A stretch of 64,000 bases of DNA from Adiantum capillus-veneris (taxonomy: Eukaryota; Streptophyta; Polypodiopsida; Polypodiales; Pteridaceae). Within the stretch, counting starts at the first letter, position 1. Each line of letters begins with the position of its first letter. Below are positions 38,308 to 46,926 of this stretch, piece after piece. The notes under the pieces are model-generated. The model did not search any database. It worked only from the letters and a program-made list of their open reading frames with translations, and was not told where the DNA came from. The translations under genes were made by a program, and so were the position numbers. Location: contig CM043962.1 in assembly GCA_014529385.2 (NCBI GenBank), positions 86,399,180 through 86,463,179 on the forward strand, written 5' to 3'.

Positions 38308-38846
38308 GTCCAACAACTGAGGGGTTTGGTGGAAGAAACTCAACGAACATTAGAACCTGAACCCAAACATATCCAGATGTCAGACACAGTGTTTCCCACA
38401 CAAGTTCAACCTCACAAGAACTACAGGCCGTTAGCTATACCCAGTATCATTCGGGAAGAGAGTGAGGGTAGGAAATTTGAAAGTGGACACACACCTTTCC
38501 TACTAGAGAGAATGTTTGGTGAGGGAATACCCGACCCCCTTGAGGAAGTGGAGATTCCATCTTCACCATTCTCTTGTCAGGGTCCTACGTCCCACAAAAT
38601 GCCATTAAATGTTGCCAAATTGATGGATTTCATGTCTTCAGAAGTTAGAACCACCATCATGTCCAAACTATATAAAGACCTCGAGCTAGTCTCAGCTCTT
38701 CGAGCCTTCCTCAATGGATAATTACAGGCCGGATTACCACAGTTTGCACATATGAACAAACCTGACTCGGTAATGAATGATGAGGAACATTTAGCACCAC
38801 CATCTGACCTAGCGGGACATGAATCTGTAATTGAAGTACCCGTTAA
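38308..38846 (+). pseudogene. Gag-pol linker region with stops
   Basis: The gag frame continues after the TGA at 38305 through 138 open codons to a TAA at 38719, then further to about 38850, where coding passes to the pol frame. The protein is acidic and Pro-rich, including GHTPFLLERMFGEGI. It is probably the spacer between the knuckles and the protease of a former continuous gag-pol reading frame. Confidence 0.55.
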
Positions 38847-41800
38847 CAAGTTGGGGAATACTTTGAAGGTGATGAATCTAATGCTACTCTGCCAATCACT
38901 ACTAAAGGATTAACTGTAAAGGGAGTCCTTGACGGTGGTGCGGGAGTCAGCATGGTGACAAAGAGTTGTTGGGAGTCTATGGGGCGACCTCACCTTGAAG
39001 CCACAAGCGTAGTGGTAAAAATGGCTAATGGATCTATTGTTACGCCTATTGGAATGCTAAAGGATCTCAGAATCAAGGTCTTGGGACACAAGGTAAGGCA
39101 AACTTTCATTGTTATGGATTTTTCCAAGCATCCTATGTCATTTGAGATGATCTTAGGACGTCCATTCATGAGGGAAGCAAAAATGGTGCATGACTGGTCC
39201 AAAAACCACGTCTACTTACAATTCCAAGACTCTGTCATTCGAGTTGATCTTTTAAGTGGTCGAACGCATCCTCTAGGAAATAAATTCATCATTGATAATC
39301 GATCGGACACAACAATTCACTCAGCTCCATTACAGTATTGTTACACGTGTAACGAAGACACGGATATTGGGGAGAACTCTGCTTATATGGATATCCTACC
39401 CAGAATGGCTGAGTCAGACAATGTCGATTGGGTACACCTAGCGGCAACTATACATACATGGGGAGCTAGAGGAACAACTTGGGTAACACCAGATGGGGAA
39501 GAGATACCACACATTGCACCAGTAAACATGTTAGGTGTAGTGCATGTAACATCCGATGATAAGAAAGAGGCACACCTACCTGAGAGTGAAACTGATGATT
39601 CCTCAAAGGCTTCAGGCCAATACACATCGGAAACGGAATCTCAGGAAGAAATGGATTCAGAACCTGAGGAAACATCGAGTGAGCCAACTATAGAAACTGA
39701 ACACTCAAGGTCTAGTACGACCATCTATGGTAATTTATATGAGAGTGAAGAAGATACAAGCGACGACCTATCAAGCGAGTCGAGTTCAAACATTTACCAA
39801 AATCAAAACCTTAACAAGAAACAAAGGTCATATAAGAGACGACGATATCGAGCAAATGTGAGAGCTAGGATAAACAAGGAAAGATCTACTGCAGAATGGC
39901 TTAGCTATCTAGGGGCATGTGATGCTCATCGAAAGCTAGTAGACAATTGGGGTGAACATCTCCAGAGTGTCATGTGGTGCAGCCCGCGACCCATTGACCT
40001 CGCTCAATTGGAGGTTACAGAGCCGAAATTGAGTCGAACTATAAGAAGACGTCAAAACCGAGAGTTAGCACAACAACAAAAGGAGGCAGAACTAAAAGAA
40101 AGGTCTTCGTCAGGACAAGAGCCTGCTGACTTACATACGGCTCCTGAACATTTTAAATCTTATACCACAGGGGAGCGAAAGGTTGTGTATGCCAAAGCCC
40201 AACGAATACCTACCAATGGAAGCAGTGGAGTCTATGATGGTCCAACGGTAGTTAAAGAGATAGAATTAGCAGAACCAGGTGAGGAGTCTAAACCAGTCTT
40301 TATTGCTCAAGACCTTACCGAAACTGAAGAGGCTGTACTTAAGGAGCTCCTCAAGGAATACAAGGATATCTTTGCTTGGACATATCATGACATGAAGGGC
40401 GTTCCACCTTCTGTGGTGCAACATACAATTCCCATGATCAACACTGCTAAACCCGTCCAACAACGACCCTATCCAATGAATCCTAAGTATGCCAAAATTG
40501 TACAAGAGGAGATTGAAAAACTTATCCAATGTGGATTCATATACCCTATTGAGCACTCAGAATGGGTTTCTCCAATAGTCATTGTGCCAAAAAAGAATGG
40601 GAAACTAAGAGTGTGCGTGGACCTCAAGAAAGTTAATGCAGCCACTAGGAGAGATCATTATCCCTTGCCATATTCAGAACATGTGCTTGAAAGAGTGGCG
40701 GGCAAGGAAGCTTATAGCTTTTTAGATGGGTACTCTGGTTACAATCAAATCACAATTGCATTAGAGGACCAAGCTAAAACTGCTTTTATCACAGAGTTTG
40801 GAGTGTTTGCATTTCGTGTTATGGCTTTTGGCTTAACGAATGCCCCTGCTACATTCCAACGATTAATAAACACTGCGTTTAAAGAATTTCTAAGGGAGTT
40901 TTGTGAAGCTTTCCTAGACGACCTTTGTGTTTATTCTTCTTGGGAGAAGCATTTGTTATATCTACGAAAAATATTTGAAAGGTGCAGATTTTATCACATC
41001 TCATTGAACCGTTCCAAATGCCAATTTTGGGTTAAGCATGGAGTCATTCTAGGGCATATAGTGTCCAAGAACGGGATATCCACAGATGAGAGTAAGATTA
41101 AAGCCATTGCCGATTTGCCACCACCTACTAACTATAAAGGAGTTCAAAGATTTATGGGCCATGTTCGTTATTATCGAAGATTTATTTTAAACTTTGCCGA
41201 GATAGCGCGTCCATTGTACAAGCTTCTTATCGAGTTTCACTGGACGGAAGAATGTCATCAATCTTATGAGTTATTAAAGAAGGCCCTAACAAGTGCTCCA
41301 ATCATGCGAACACCTGATTGGAATGTACCTTTTCATGTGCATATTGATGCATCAAATTTTGCTATTGGGTGTGTTCTAACTCAACCAGGAGAACATAAAT
41401 TGGACTACCCTATTAGCTTTGAAAGTTGCCAATTAAATGATGCCGAGATGAACTACACTACTACAAAGCGCGAAGGTCTAGCTATGATTTACGCAGTAAA
41501 GAAATTTCGCTATTACCTTCTTGCTACCAAGTTTGTGTTTTATGTTGATCATCAAGCATTGCTATATTTGGTAAACAAGCCGTGTTCCACAGGTCGAATT
41601 ACACGATGGTTGTTAATTCTTCTTGAGTTTGACTTCACCGTTGTTGTGAGGCCTGGGAGGAAACATGTCATGGCGGATCATTTATCTCGTATCCCTAATG
41701 GCGAAGCTCCTACGGGGGTTGATGATGAATTGCTTGATACTCCTTTGTTCATTGTTGAGACAATGCCTGAATGGAGTGAAAAGATTGTTAACTTCTTAGT

Positions 41801-44051
41801 TAATGGTTTTCCACCCAAAGAAGTGCGAAAAGATATAGCTCGAAAATTAATCAAGGAATGCGAACCCTATTGCTTACTGGCTGGAACTCTCTATAAGAGA
41901 GGAAAAGATGATGTTCTTAGACGTTGTGCCCACGAGGATGAGTATTTATATATTCTACAAGAGGCACACATGGGCGTAGCTGGTGGTCACTTTTCAGGAA
42001 ACTTGACTGCCCGAAAGATCTTACAGTCAGGCTATTGGTGGCCCACTCTGTTTAAGGATGCATCACTTTTTGCAAAGGGATGTGATGAATGCCAACGCTT
42101 CAACAAGCCACAAAGAAGGGATAGGATGCCTCTACATCCCATCAAGGTAACCCAACCATTTGAAAAGTGGGGCTTAGACTTTGTAGGACCGATTAGTCCG
42201 GCTGCACGTAACACGCAATCACGATATATCATTGTGGCTACCGACTATGTAACCAAATGGGCTGAAGCAAAAGCAACACGAAAGGCGGATGCAAAAACAA
42301 CAGCTAAGTTCCTCTTTGAGAACATTATCACACGTTTTGGATGCCCCTTTGAACTTGTGAGTGACAATGGAACTCATTTTATAAATGAAGTAATAAAAGA
42401 ACTCACATCAAACTTCATGATATCTCACCACAAGTCTACACCCTATTATCCCCAAGCAAATGGCCAAGCTAAGAGTACCAACAAAACTCTCATCTCTATT
42501 TTGACAAAGACAGTTGAGGCTCATCACACTGATTGGGACCTAAAGCTTACATCAGCTTTATGGGCTTATCGTACTGCGTATAAAGTTGCTATTAATTGCA
42601 CACTGTTTAAGATGGTGTATGGCCAAGAAGCAGTTATGCCATGGGAGTTTGTCATTCCTAGTCTTCGAGTAGCTTCTCAAGAAGGTTGGGATGGTAACCC
42701 CTTAGTGGAGCAATTATATATCCTGGAAAGGTTAGATGAAGAGAGACAATTAGCTGTGCGAAATGCTCTAGTGGAGAAGGATAGGAGAAAGAAGTGGTTT
42801 GATAGCCATTTAAAGGATAAAGACATCAAGGTTGGTGATAAAGTTCTTATGTACGGGGTACGTAATGAAACGAAGAAATTGAAATACGCTGGTAAGGGAC
42901 CATATCGAGTGTGTGAAATTACCCCGCAAGGGACCATTCGTGTGGAGACTCTAGATGGAGTTGAAACCATTGGATTCCTTAATGGGAGTAAATTCAAAAG
43001 ATATTATGATCCTCTAAGCCAGGAAGAGTTGCAAGCCATCCATCAAAAGAAGGCTGCCAAGGAACAAGCAGAGCTTAAAAAAATCCAAGCAAGAGTTGAG
43101 GCTCGAGAACGACAACAATGTCTTAGACGCCAACGAGAGGCTAATCTGGGAATCACGCAAGCATTTTTCGAGGACACAGATGATGACTCATTAGAATCTG
43201 AGCCACCCCTACGATACCCAATTGAGCTAAATAGCCCCTATGGGAAAGTACTATACAATGCCTTATTAGATACGGGAGCTAAACACAATTTGTTATCCTA
43301 TGGAGTTTGGTGTCAATTAGGGAAACCGACCCTATCCCAGAGTACGATGCAAGTCAAGGGCATTAATAAAAAGAAAACTGCTATTCTTGGAGTCCTTCAG
43401 ACCCCTGTTGTCTATGACAATGGAAGCAACGTGCAGAGGTTTCTAGCCATGCCCGCGGGAGCTATGGAAGGCAACGTAAACCTGGGACGCACGTGGATGT
43501 TGGCAACCAAATGCACTATTGATTGGGATACTGTTAGTGTCACGACGCGACCACCGACTCTTACCCCTATCATTCAAGCAAAGTCACCTACGTTGCAAAC
43601 TCTAGCAAAGTTGAAGGATAGCCAACATTCACAAGCAAAGGTGGTTAACTCGTCTTTGCCAGCTACCCATGAACCTAGCACTTCAACACTTGTAGTTGTA
43701 GCAAGCAGTAATATTGCAAGTACTCATCCACGACCTAAGAGTACATATCAATGGGTCCCCAAGGCCTTACTTCCAACTACCTCAACCCTCCCATCCATTC
43801 CAAGAAAAAATTTCCTGGGAAAACCAAGAGCGCGCCCTAGGAGAGTCAAGACCAAATCACGATGGATTCCAAAACAACTATTAGAAGCCCAAGGCTACTA
43901 TGATGGAAATGAGAAAATTTGGGTACCTAAACGTAAAATGTGTCCTTCCCTATCGACAACAAACCCATATGAGTCAAACAGTGTAACGCTAAAGCCAATG
44001 GCAGACCGTGGGAAGGGAAAGATCACAGAATGCTACACACCTAGTCCATAG
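38847..44051 (+). CDS. pol: Gypsy pol polyprotein with a second, C-terminal retropepsin domain
   Basis: Open for 1,734 codons with no stop. The first in-frame ATG (38952; numbering below starts there) lies after the first protease active site, so natural expression would be as gag-pol. Order: protease 1 (GVLDGGAGVSM at 38922, ILGRPFM near residue 71); an acidic Glu/Ser-rich spacer (about 210-290); reverse transcriptase (about 505-705; FLDD at 654-657); RNase H (about 790-915; HIDASNFAIG, ADHLSR); integrase with the H-H-C-C finger (about 1000-1055) and core D1076, D1138, K1174; GKGPYRV tail (about 1315); a coiled Glu/Gln/Arg-rich helix; protease-like domain 2 (about 1430-1530; LLDTGAKHNLLS at D1440, VNLGRTWM near 1511, TIDWD); and a basic tail with three W-V/I-P-K motifs. 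Integrase has Lys for the catalytic Glu and protease 1 has DGG for DTG/DSG. An in-frame TAG ends it at 44049. Confidence 0.9.
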   Translation, partial: QVGEYFEGDESNATLPITTKGLTVKGVLDGGAGVSMVTKSCWESMGRPHLEATSVVVKMANGSIVTPIGMLKDLRIKVLGHKVRQTFIVMDFSKHPMSFEMILGRPFMREAKMVHDWSKNHVYLQFQDSVIRVDLLSGRTHPLGNKFIIDNRSDTTIHSAPLQYCYTCNEDTDIGENSAYMDILPRMAESDNVDWVHLAATIHTWGARGTTWVTPDGEEIPHIAPVNMLGVVHVTSDDKKEAHLPESETDDSSKASGQYTSETESQEEMDSEPEETSSEPTIETEHSRSSTTIYGNLYESEEDTSDDLSSESSSNIYQNQNLNKKQRSYKRRRYRANVRARINKERSTAEWLSYLGACDAHRKLVDNWGEHLQSVMWCSPRPIDLAQLEVTEPKLSRTIRRRQNRELAQQQKEAELKERSSSGQEPADLHTAPEHFKSYTTGERKVVYAKAQRIPTNGSSGVYDGPTVVKEIELAEPGEESKPVFIAQDLTETEEAVLKELLKEYKDIFAWTYHDMKGVPPSVVQHTIPMINTAKPVQQRPYPMNPKYAKIVQEEIEKLIQCGFIYPIEHSEWVSPIVIVPKKNGKLRVCVDLKKVNAATRRDHYPLPYSEHVLERVAGKEAYSFLDGYSGYNQITIALEDQAKTAFITEFGVFAFRVMAFGLTNAPATFQRLINTAFKEFLREFCEAFLDDLCVYSSWEKHLLYLRKIFERCRFYHISLNRSKCQFWVKHGVILGHIVSKNGISTDESKIKAIADLPPPTNYKGVQRFMGHVRYYRRFILNFAEIARPLYKLLIEFHWTEECHQSYELLKKALTSAPIMRTPDWNVPFHVHIDASNFAIGCVLTQPGEHKLDYPISFESCQLNDAEMNYTTTKREGLAMIYAVKKFRYYLLATKFVFYVDHQALLYLVNKPCSTGRITRWLLILLEFDFTVVVRPGRKHVMADHLSRIPNGEAPTGVDDELLDTPLFIVETMPEWSEKIVNFLVNGFPPKEVRKDIARKLIKECEPYCLLAGTLYKRGKDDVLRRCAHEDEYLYILQEAHMGVAGGHFSGNLTARKILQSGYWWPTLFKDASLFAKGCDECQRFNKPQRRDRMPLHPIKVTQPFEKWGLDFVGPISPAARNTQSRYIIVATDYVTKWAEAKATRKADAKTTAKFLFENIITRFGCPFELVSDNGTHFINEVIKELTSNFMISHHKSTPYYPQANGQAKSTNKTLISILTKTVEAHHTDWDLKLTSALWAYRTAYKVAINCTLFKMVYGQEAVMPWEFVIPSLRVASQEGWDGNPLVEQLYILERLDEERQLAVRNALVEKDRRKKWFDSHLKDKDIKVGDKVLMYGVRNETKKLKYAGKGPYRVCEITPQGTIRVETLDGVETIGFLNGSKFKRYYDPLSQEELQAIHQKKAAKEQAELKKIQARVEARERQQCLRRQREANLGITQAFFEDTDDDSLESEPPLRYPIELNSPYGKVLYNALLDTGAKHNLLSYGVWCQLGKPTLSQSTMQVKGINKKKTAILGVLQTPVVYDNGSNVQRFLAMPAGAMEGNVNLGRTWMLATKCTIDWDTVSVTTRPPTLTPIIQAKSPTLQTLAKLKDSQHSQAKVVNSSLPATHEPSTSTLVVVASSNIASTHPRPKSTYQWVPKALLPTTSTLPSIPRKNFLGKPRARPRRVKTKSRWIPKQLLEAQGYYDGNEKIWVPKRKMCPSLSTTNPYESNSVTLKPMADRGKGKITECYTPSP
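43235..43545 (+). other. Second retropepsin-like domain in pol
   Basis: Residues about 1430-1530 of pol. Seen: hydrophobic strand then A-L-L-D-T-G-A-K-H-N-L-L-S, W-C-Q-L-G, a flap-like KGINKKKTAILGV, and the closing N-L-G-R-T-W-M followed by C-T-I-D-W. This is the strand-DTG-flap-hhLGR-W pattern of retropepsins and plant Asp-protease-2-like domains. In known Gypsy elements the protease lies only before the reverse transcriptase. Activity is inferred, not shown. Confidence 0.78.
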
Positions 44052-44480
44052 CTAGTTTGGGCTCCAAGGCAAAACCAATTTATTCCACCTAGCTCAGGAA
44101 GGGGGGAGTTCCATGAAGCTTCTAGCTCCTCATGTAATACATCCATAGAGGTAAAAGCTTCTACACAGCCTCCATCTATAGTAATGGATCTCCATGAAGC
44201 TTCTAGCTCCTCATGTAATACATCCATAGAGGTAAAAGCTTCTACACAGCCTCCATCTATAGTAATGGACCTCCATGAAGCTACAAAAAAATCCACACCT
44301 CCCAGTGTTCAAGAATCACCTGATGAACCATTTCAAGTTCGATCCTGGGAGAGTACCTTACCACCCTTTCAACTTGACGAGGCACCTAGGGTAATAGAAA
44401 ACTACTGGCAAAAATCCTCACCTATTAGCAACTGGAACAATTGGTTTCAAAGGGTGACGACATCATTTCAAACGGTATGA
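44052..44480 (+). pseudogene. Pol C-terminal extension after an in-frame TAG
   Basis: The pol frame stays open for 142 codons after the TAG at 44049. The first half is two copies of a 27-residue unit (HEASSSSCNTSIEVKAST...) made by an 81-bp tandem duplication. The second half is Pro/Trp-rich (SWESTLPPFQLDEAP). The stop may be a recent mutation or a leaky terminator; the sequence alone cannot tell. Confidence 0.5.
44111..44272. repeat. 81-bp in-frame tandem duplication
   Basis: Copies 44111-44191 and 44192-44272 differ at only one or two bases. A third copy begins (CCATGAAGCT at 44273). The length is a multiple of three, so the downstream frame is kept. Confidence 0.95.
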
Positions 44481-44485
44481 TCTAC

Positions 44486-44500
44486 CCAAGGAAGGGGGGA
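44486..44500 (+). promoter_or_regulatory. Polypurine tract 1 (candidate)
   Basis: CCAAGGAAGGGGGGA just after the extension, followed by GTGTTTGTGG. TG at 44502 could open a 3' LTR, but what follows does not match the 5' LTR beyond a few bases. Confidence 0.45.
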
Positions 44501-44577
44501 GTGTTTGTGGACATCCATCATTCACTTGCTTCCCTCTCAACCTTTCTCCCTGACCTCTTAATCTCCAATCTTAGGGA

Positions 44578-44588
44578 ATGTATATATA
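44578..44588 (+). promoter_or_regulatory. TATA-like sequence upstream of the extra ORF
   Basis: ATGTATATATAAAGC lies about 140 bp before the ATG at 44727. It could drive a separate transcript for the small ORF or belong to a diverged LTR promoter. Confidence 0.35.
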
Positions 44589-44726
44589 AAGCTTTATACT
44601 CACAAAAACAAGATAAAAAAGTAAAAGAGCAAGAGCCATAACCCAAATCATAAAAACAAATTATGCACAAGAACACGATCCTTGTAATATTTGCACTCTA
44701 ACCATCATCTATTTGCGTGTACAGAT

Positions 44727-45059
44727 ATGGCTAGCACGCTAGAGTCATCCACTCCTGCCTTGGGTGAGAGGTACCCTCGTTACTTTTCACAAATATTTCA
44801 CATGGTCTTTCCAGTGCTTGCATGTGAATGGGATTTGATAGGTACGCTAGCATATGAGAGGAATTTTGAGGAGTTAGAATGGCTGATACGTCTCTTGACC
44901 ACGTCTGATCCATACTTAGTAGAGAGCGTTTCTCCCATTGCACAAGCCTACCCTTTTGACCAAGATGACTATAGGCGTCTAGTGACCTTCTTAGTAAACA
45001 TGGGCACCTATGATGAAGAAGAAAATTTACACGGATGGCACATATGGTCTCATGGATGA
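44727..45059 (+). CDS. Extra small ORF downstream of Gypsy pol, unknown function
   Basis: 110 codons from ATGGCTAGC to TGA. The protein contains GERYPRYFSQIFHMVF, ACEWDLIGTLAYERNFEELE and FDQDDYRRLVTFLVNMG. It is acidic and probably helical, with no signal peptide or membrane anchor, so it does not look like an envelope. In another frame just past the stop, LMDDDFVYLDDEDRGLALG continues in the same acidic style, suggesting a longer protein cut by a frameshift. A splice-acceptor-like TTTGCGTGTACAG sits directly before the ATG. It lies between two polypurine-like tracts, so it is probably carried by the element. I recognise no family. Confidence 0.45.
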   Translation: MASTLESSTPALGERYPRYFSQIFHMVFPVLACEWDLIGTLAYERNFEELEWLIRLLTTSDPYLVESVSPIAQAYPFDQDDYRRLVTFLVNMGTYDEEENLHGWHIWSHG

Positions 45060-45142
45060 TGACTTTGTTTATCTCGACGACGAGGATAGGGGTTTAGCCT
45101 TAGGGTTTCCCCCCAACCTCTACAATATCCTATTCCCTTGAC

Positions 45143-45156
45143 TCTCTAGGGGGAGT
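45143..45156 (+). promoter_or_regulatory. Polypurine tract 2 (candidate)
   Basis: TCTCTAGGGGGAG followed by TGCAAATAATTAGG. It may be the true border to a 3' LTR, but no copy of the following sequence exists at the 5' end of the element. Confidence 0.4.
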
Positions 45157-45753
45157 GCAAATAATTAGGTTAGGGTTCCTTATGTTTTTTGTTGTGTTCA
45201 ATAAGTGTTGGTACCTTTTTTCACTAATGTGCCTCCTGGAGGTATTCCTTTTGTTTCCTAGTGTGTACAGGAGCGTGTTGCTATTGGTAGGATTTGGACC
45301 TTCATGGAATCTTTATCTCACCTCTCTCTTCAAATCAAGCGCGACCATCGACACAAACAGGTGTTTTTTGTCCATTAGCATTTCCCCTTATCTTTTTTGC
45401 ATCTACGATTGTCAGCTTTAATTGTGATTGGTAGCCTAATATTCACCGCATTTGCTTAGTATCAAACATTTAATTCAATGTAATTTTTTGTCATAATCAC
45501 TTGTCTAGGTTTAAAAATCAAGCAGTCCGACAAACTAGTTTGACCAAGTTAGGTGTTAGAAATCTTCTCTTAATACCATGGGGAATGCCTTCCTAATAAT
45601 TAATGGTTACTTAGGTTCTTAATCCGATTTAGGCAGCATTGTGTGAAATGTACTAGGGCTTTCTAGTGGGCTTGACCCTATTGACCTTTAGCTTAAGTAT
45701 TATAAAGGGAGTTTACTAGTGTGATGAGCCTAGGGAGGTGTATCAGTGTTATA
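45157..45753. other. No recognisable gene
   Basis: T-rich sequence that may be a diverged 3' LTR of the Gypsy element; no partner supports this. Confidence 0.4.
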
Positions 45754-46007
45754 TGACCCCCCAAAGTTACAAAATTAAAATGTTGAAAATGAACAAACAA
45801 AAAATCAAAGTGCCACACTGTAAAATCTTAAGCTGGAAGAGAAATCTCAGCTTGATTTGGTACTTCACTCACATGTATTGCCTATGGTACTAGAGCCCTA
45901 GAGGTTCCCAGTATGGGCGCTTTTACTTGAAAAGCAAAAAACCCAAGGCATACAAAATAAGCACACACATCAAAATTGAATCACTGTGAAAAGACTTTGG
46001 GGGGTCA
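45754..46007. mobile_element. Candidate MITE with 14-bp terminal inverted repeats
   Basis: TGACCCCCCAAAGT at 45754-45767 is the exact reverse complement of ACTTTGGGGGGTCA at 45994-46007. The 254-bp interior has no ORF. No clear target duplication is seen, so the superfamily is unknown. Confidence 0.55.
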
Positions 46008-46926
46008 AAGAAAAAGTAATCAGTCAGGCGATGATTTCATGAGAAATTCCTTTTATGGTAACTTAACTACAAGGTCTTCTAGATATAGCCTCTAGTCAGC
46101 CCTCGAACATGAATACTTGGCTCTTCGTCATCTTGACTATATATTGTGTGATATGTCGATGATGATCAGTGTTGCAAGTTATTGTGATTGGTAATGCTAA
46201 TGATAACGAGTGTTCCATGCTTGTGAAAGCTTGAAAGAAAAACATAGTATAAATTTGCAAGAGTCCTGCTCGCATCATCAGGCTCATTTTTGAAGAATGA
46301 CCCTAATAATTCTTTTTTTTTTCGATGCTATAGAGGGTCCACAAGAAGGGGAGGTGCTTACCCCTTCCAAATATTAGCCATGAAACATGGTCGGGCAAGG
46401 GTTGTGCACCATTGGGCAAGGGCTGCGTGTAGCCATCACCATGCCCACCTAATTGATGCACCATGTGCTGAGGATGATGGAGAGAACTCGTAGCAACCAA
46501 TTAGGAACCTCCTCCTCGAGTGACCCACCCCAGGAGGAGGATGCACCTGAGTGTCCAAGGCCAAGAGCCTAACCTTCCCTCAAGCCATACTTAATTGAAA
46601 TATACCTCAAGCCATATTTAACTTAAATATAAAGGGCTAACTAATTAAAGATTTTTCAAAATCCTTTTCTTTGAAGGATTATGCGCTTCTCTGAAGGGAA
46701 AAGTGCCTCCGAAGGTGCCCAAGCCTTCATAAACCCACATCAAGCCAATTGTAACTTGCATCAAACAAAAGAATGTTGGTAACTTGGGTCAAAGGAGGTC
46801 TTTCTCTGCATCAAAAAAAATTAAAAAAATGAAGGATTTGCCGGATTTCACACTAAAATTTGAATTTAGTTGGTTTTTGGGGGGGATGAGCTTCAAATCT
46901 AGTTGGGATTTCCTGATTTTAGCCAC
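46008..46926. other. No recognisable gene
   Basis: Short ORFs with no family motifs. ATACCTCAAGCCATA-like and GAAGG-rich short repeats occur near 46590-46720. Confidence 0.5.

Larger units (their letters stand above)
33419..45156 (+). mobile_element. Large Gypsy retrotransposon with unusual pol
   Basis: About 11.7 kb, plus strand: LTR (33419-34021), Asp-tRNA-type primer site, a leader of about 1 kb, gag with four zinc knuckles, a long pol, a repetitive C-terminal extension, a polypurine-like tract, an extra ORF and a second polypurine-like tract (TCTCTAGGGGGAG, ending near 45155). The primer site and the RT motifs LDGYSGYNQI and WVSPIVIVPKK place it near the Athila/Tat group of non-chromovirus Gypsy elements; I infer this from motifs only. 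Gag carries stops and shifts, while pol is open throughout. No sequence matching the 5' LTR was found after pol, so the 3' end is missing, replaced or strongly diverged. Confidence 0.85.

Noticed and set aside
44502-45156. Calling this the 3' LTR of the large Gypsy element
   Set aside because: It starts TGTT and has a TATA, but alignment by eye to the 5' LTR fails after the first few bases, and it contains an ORF.
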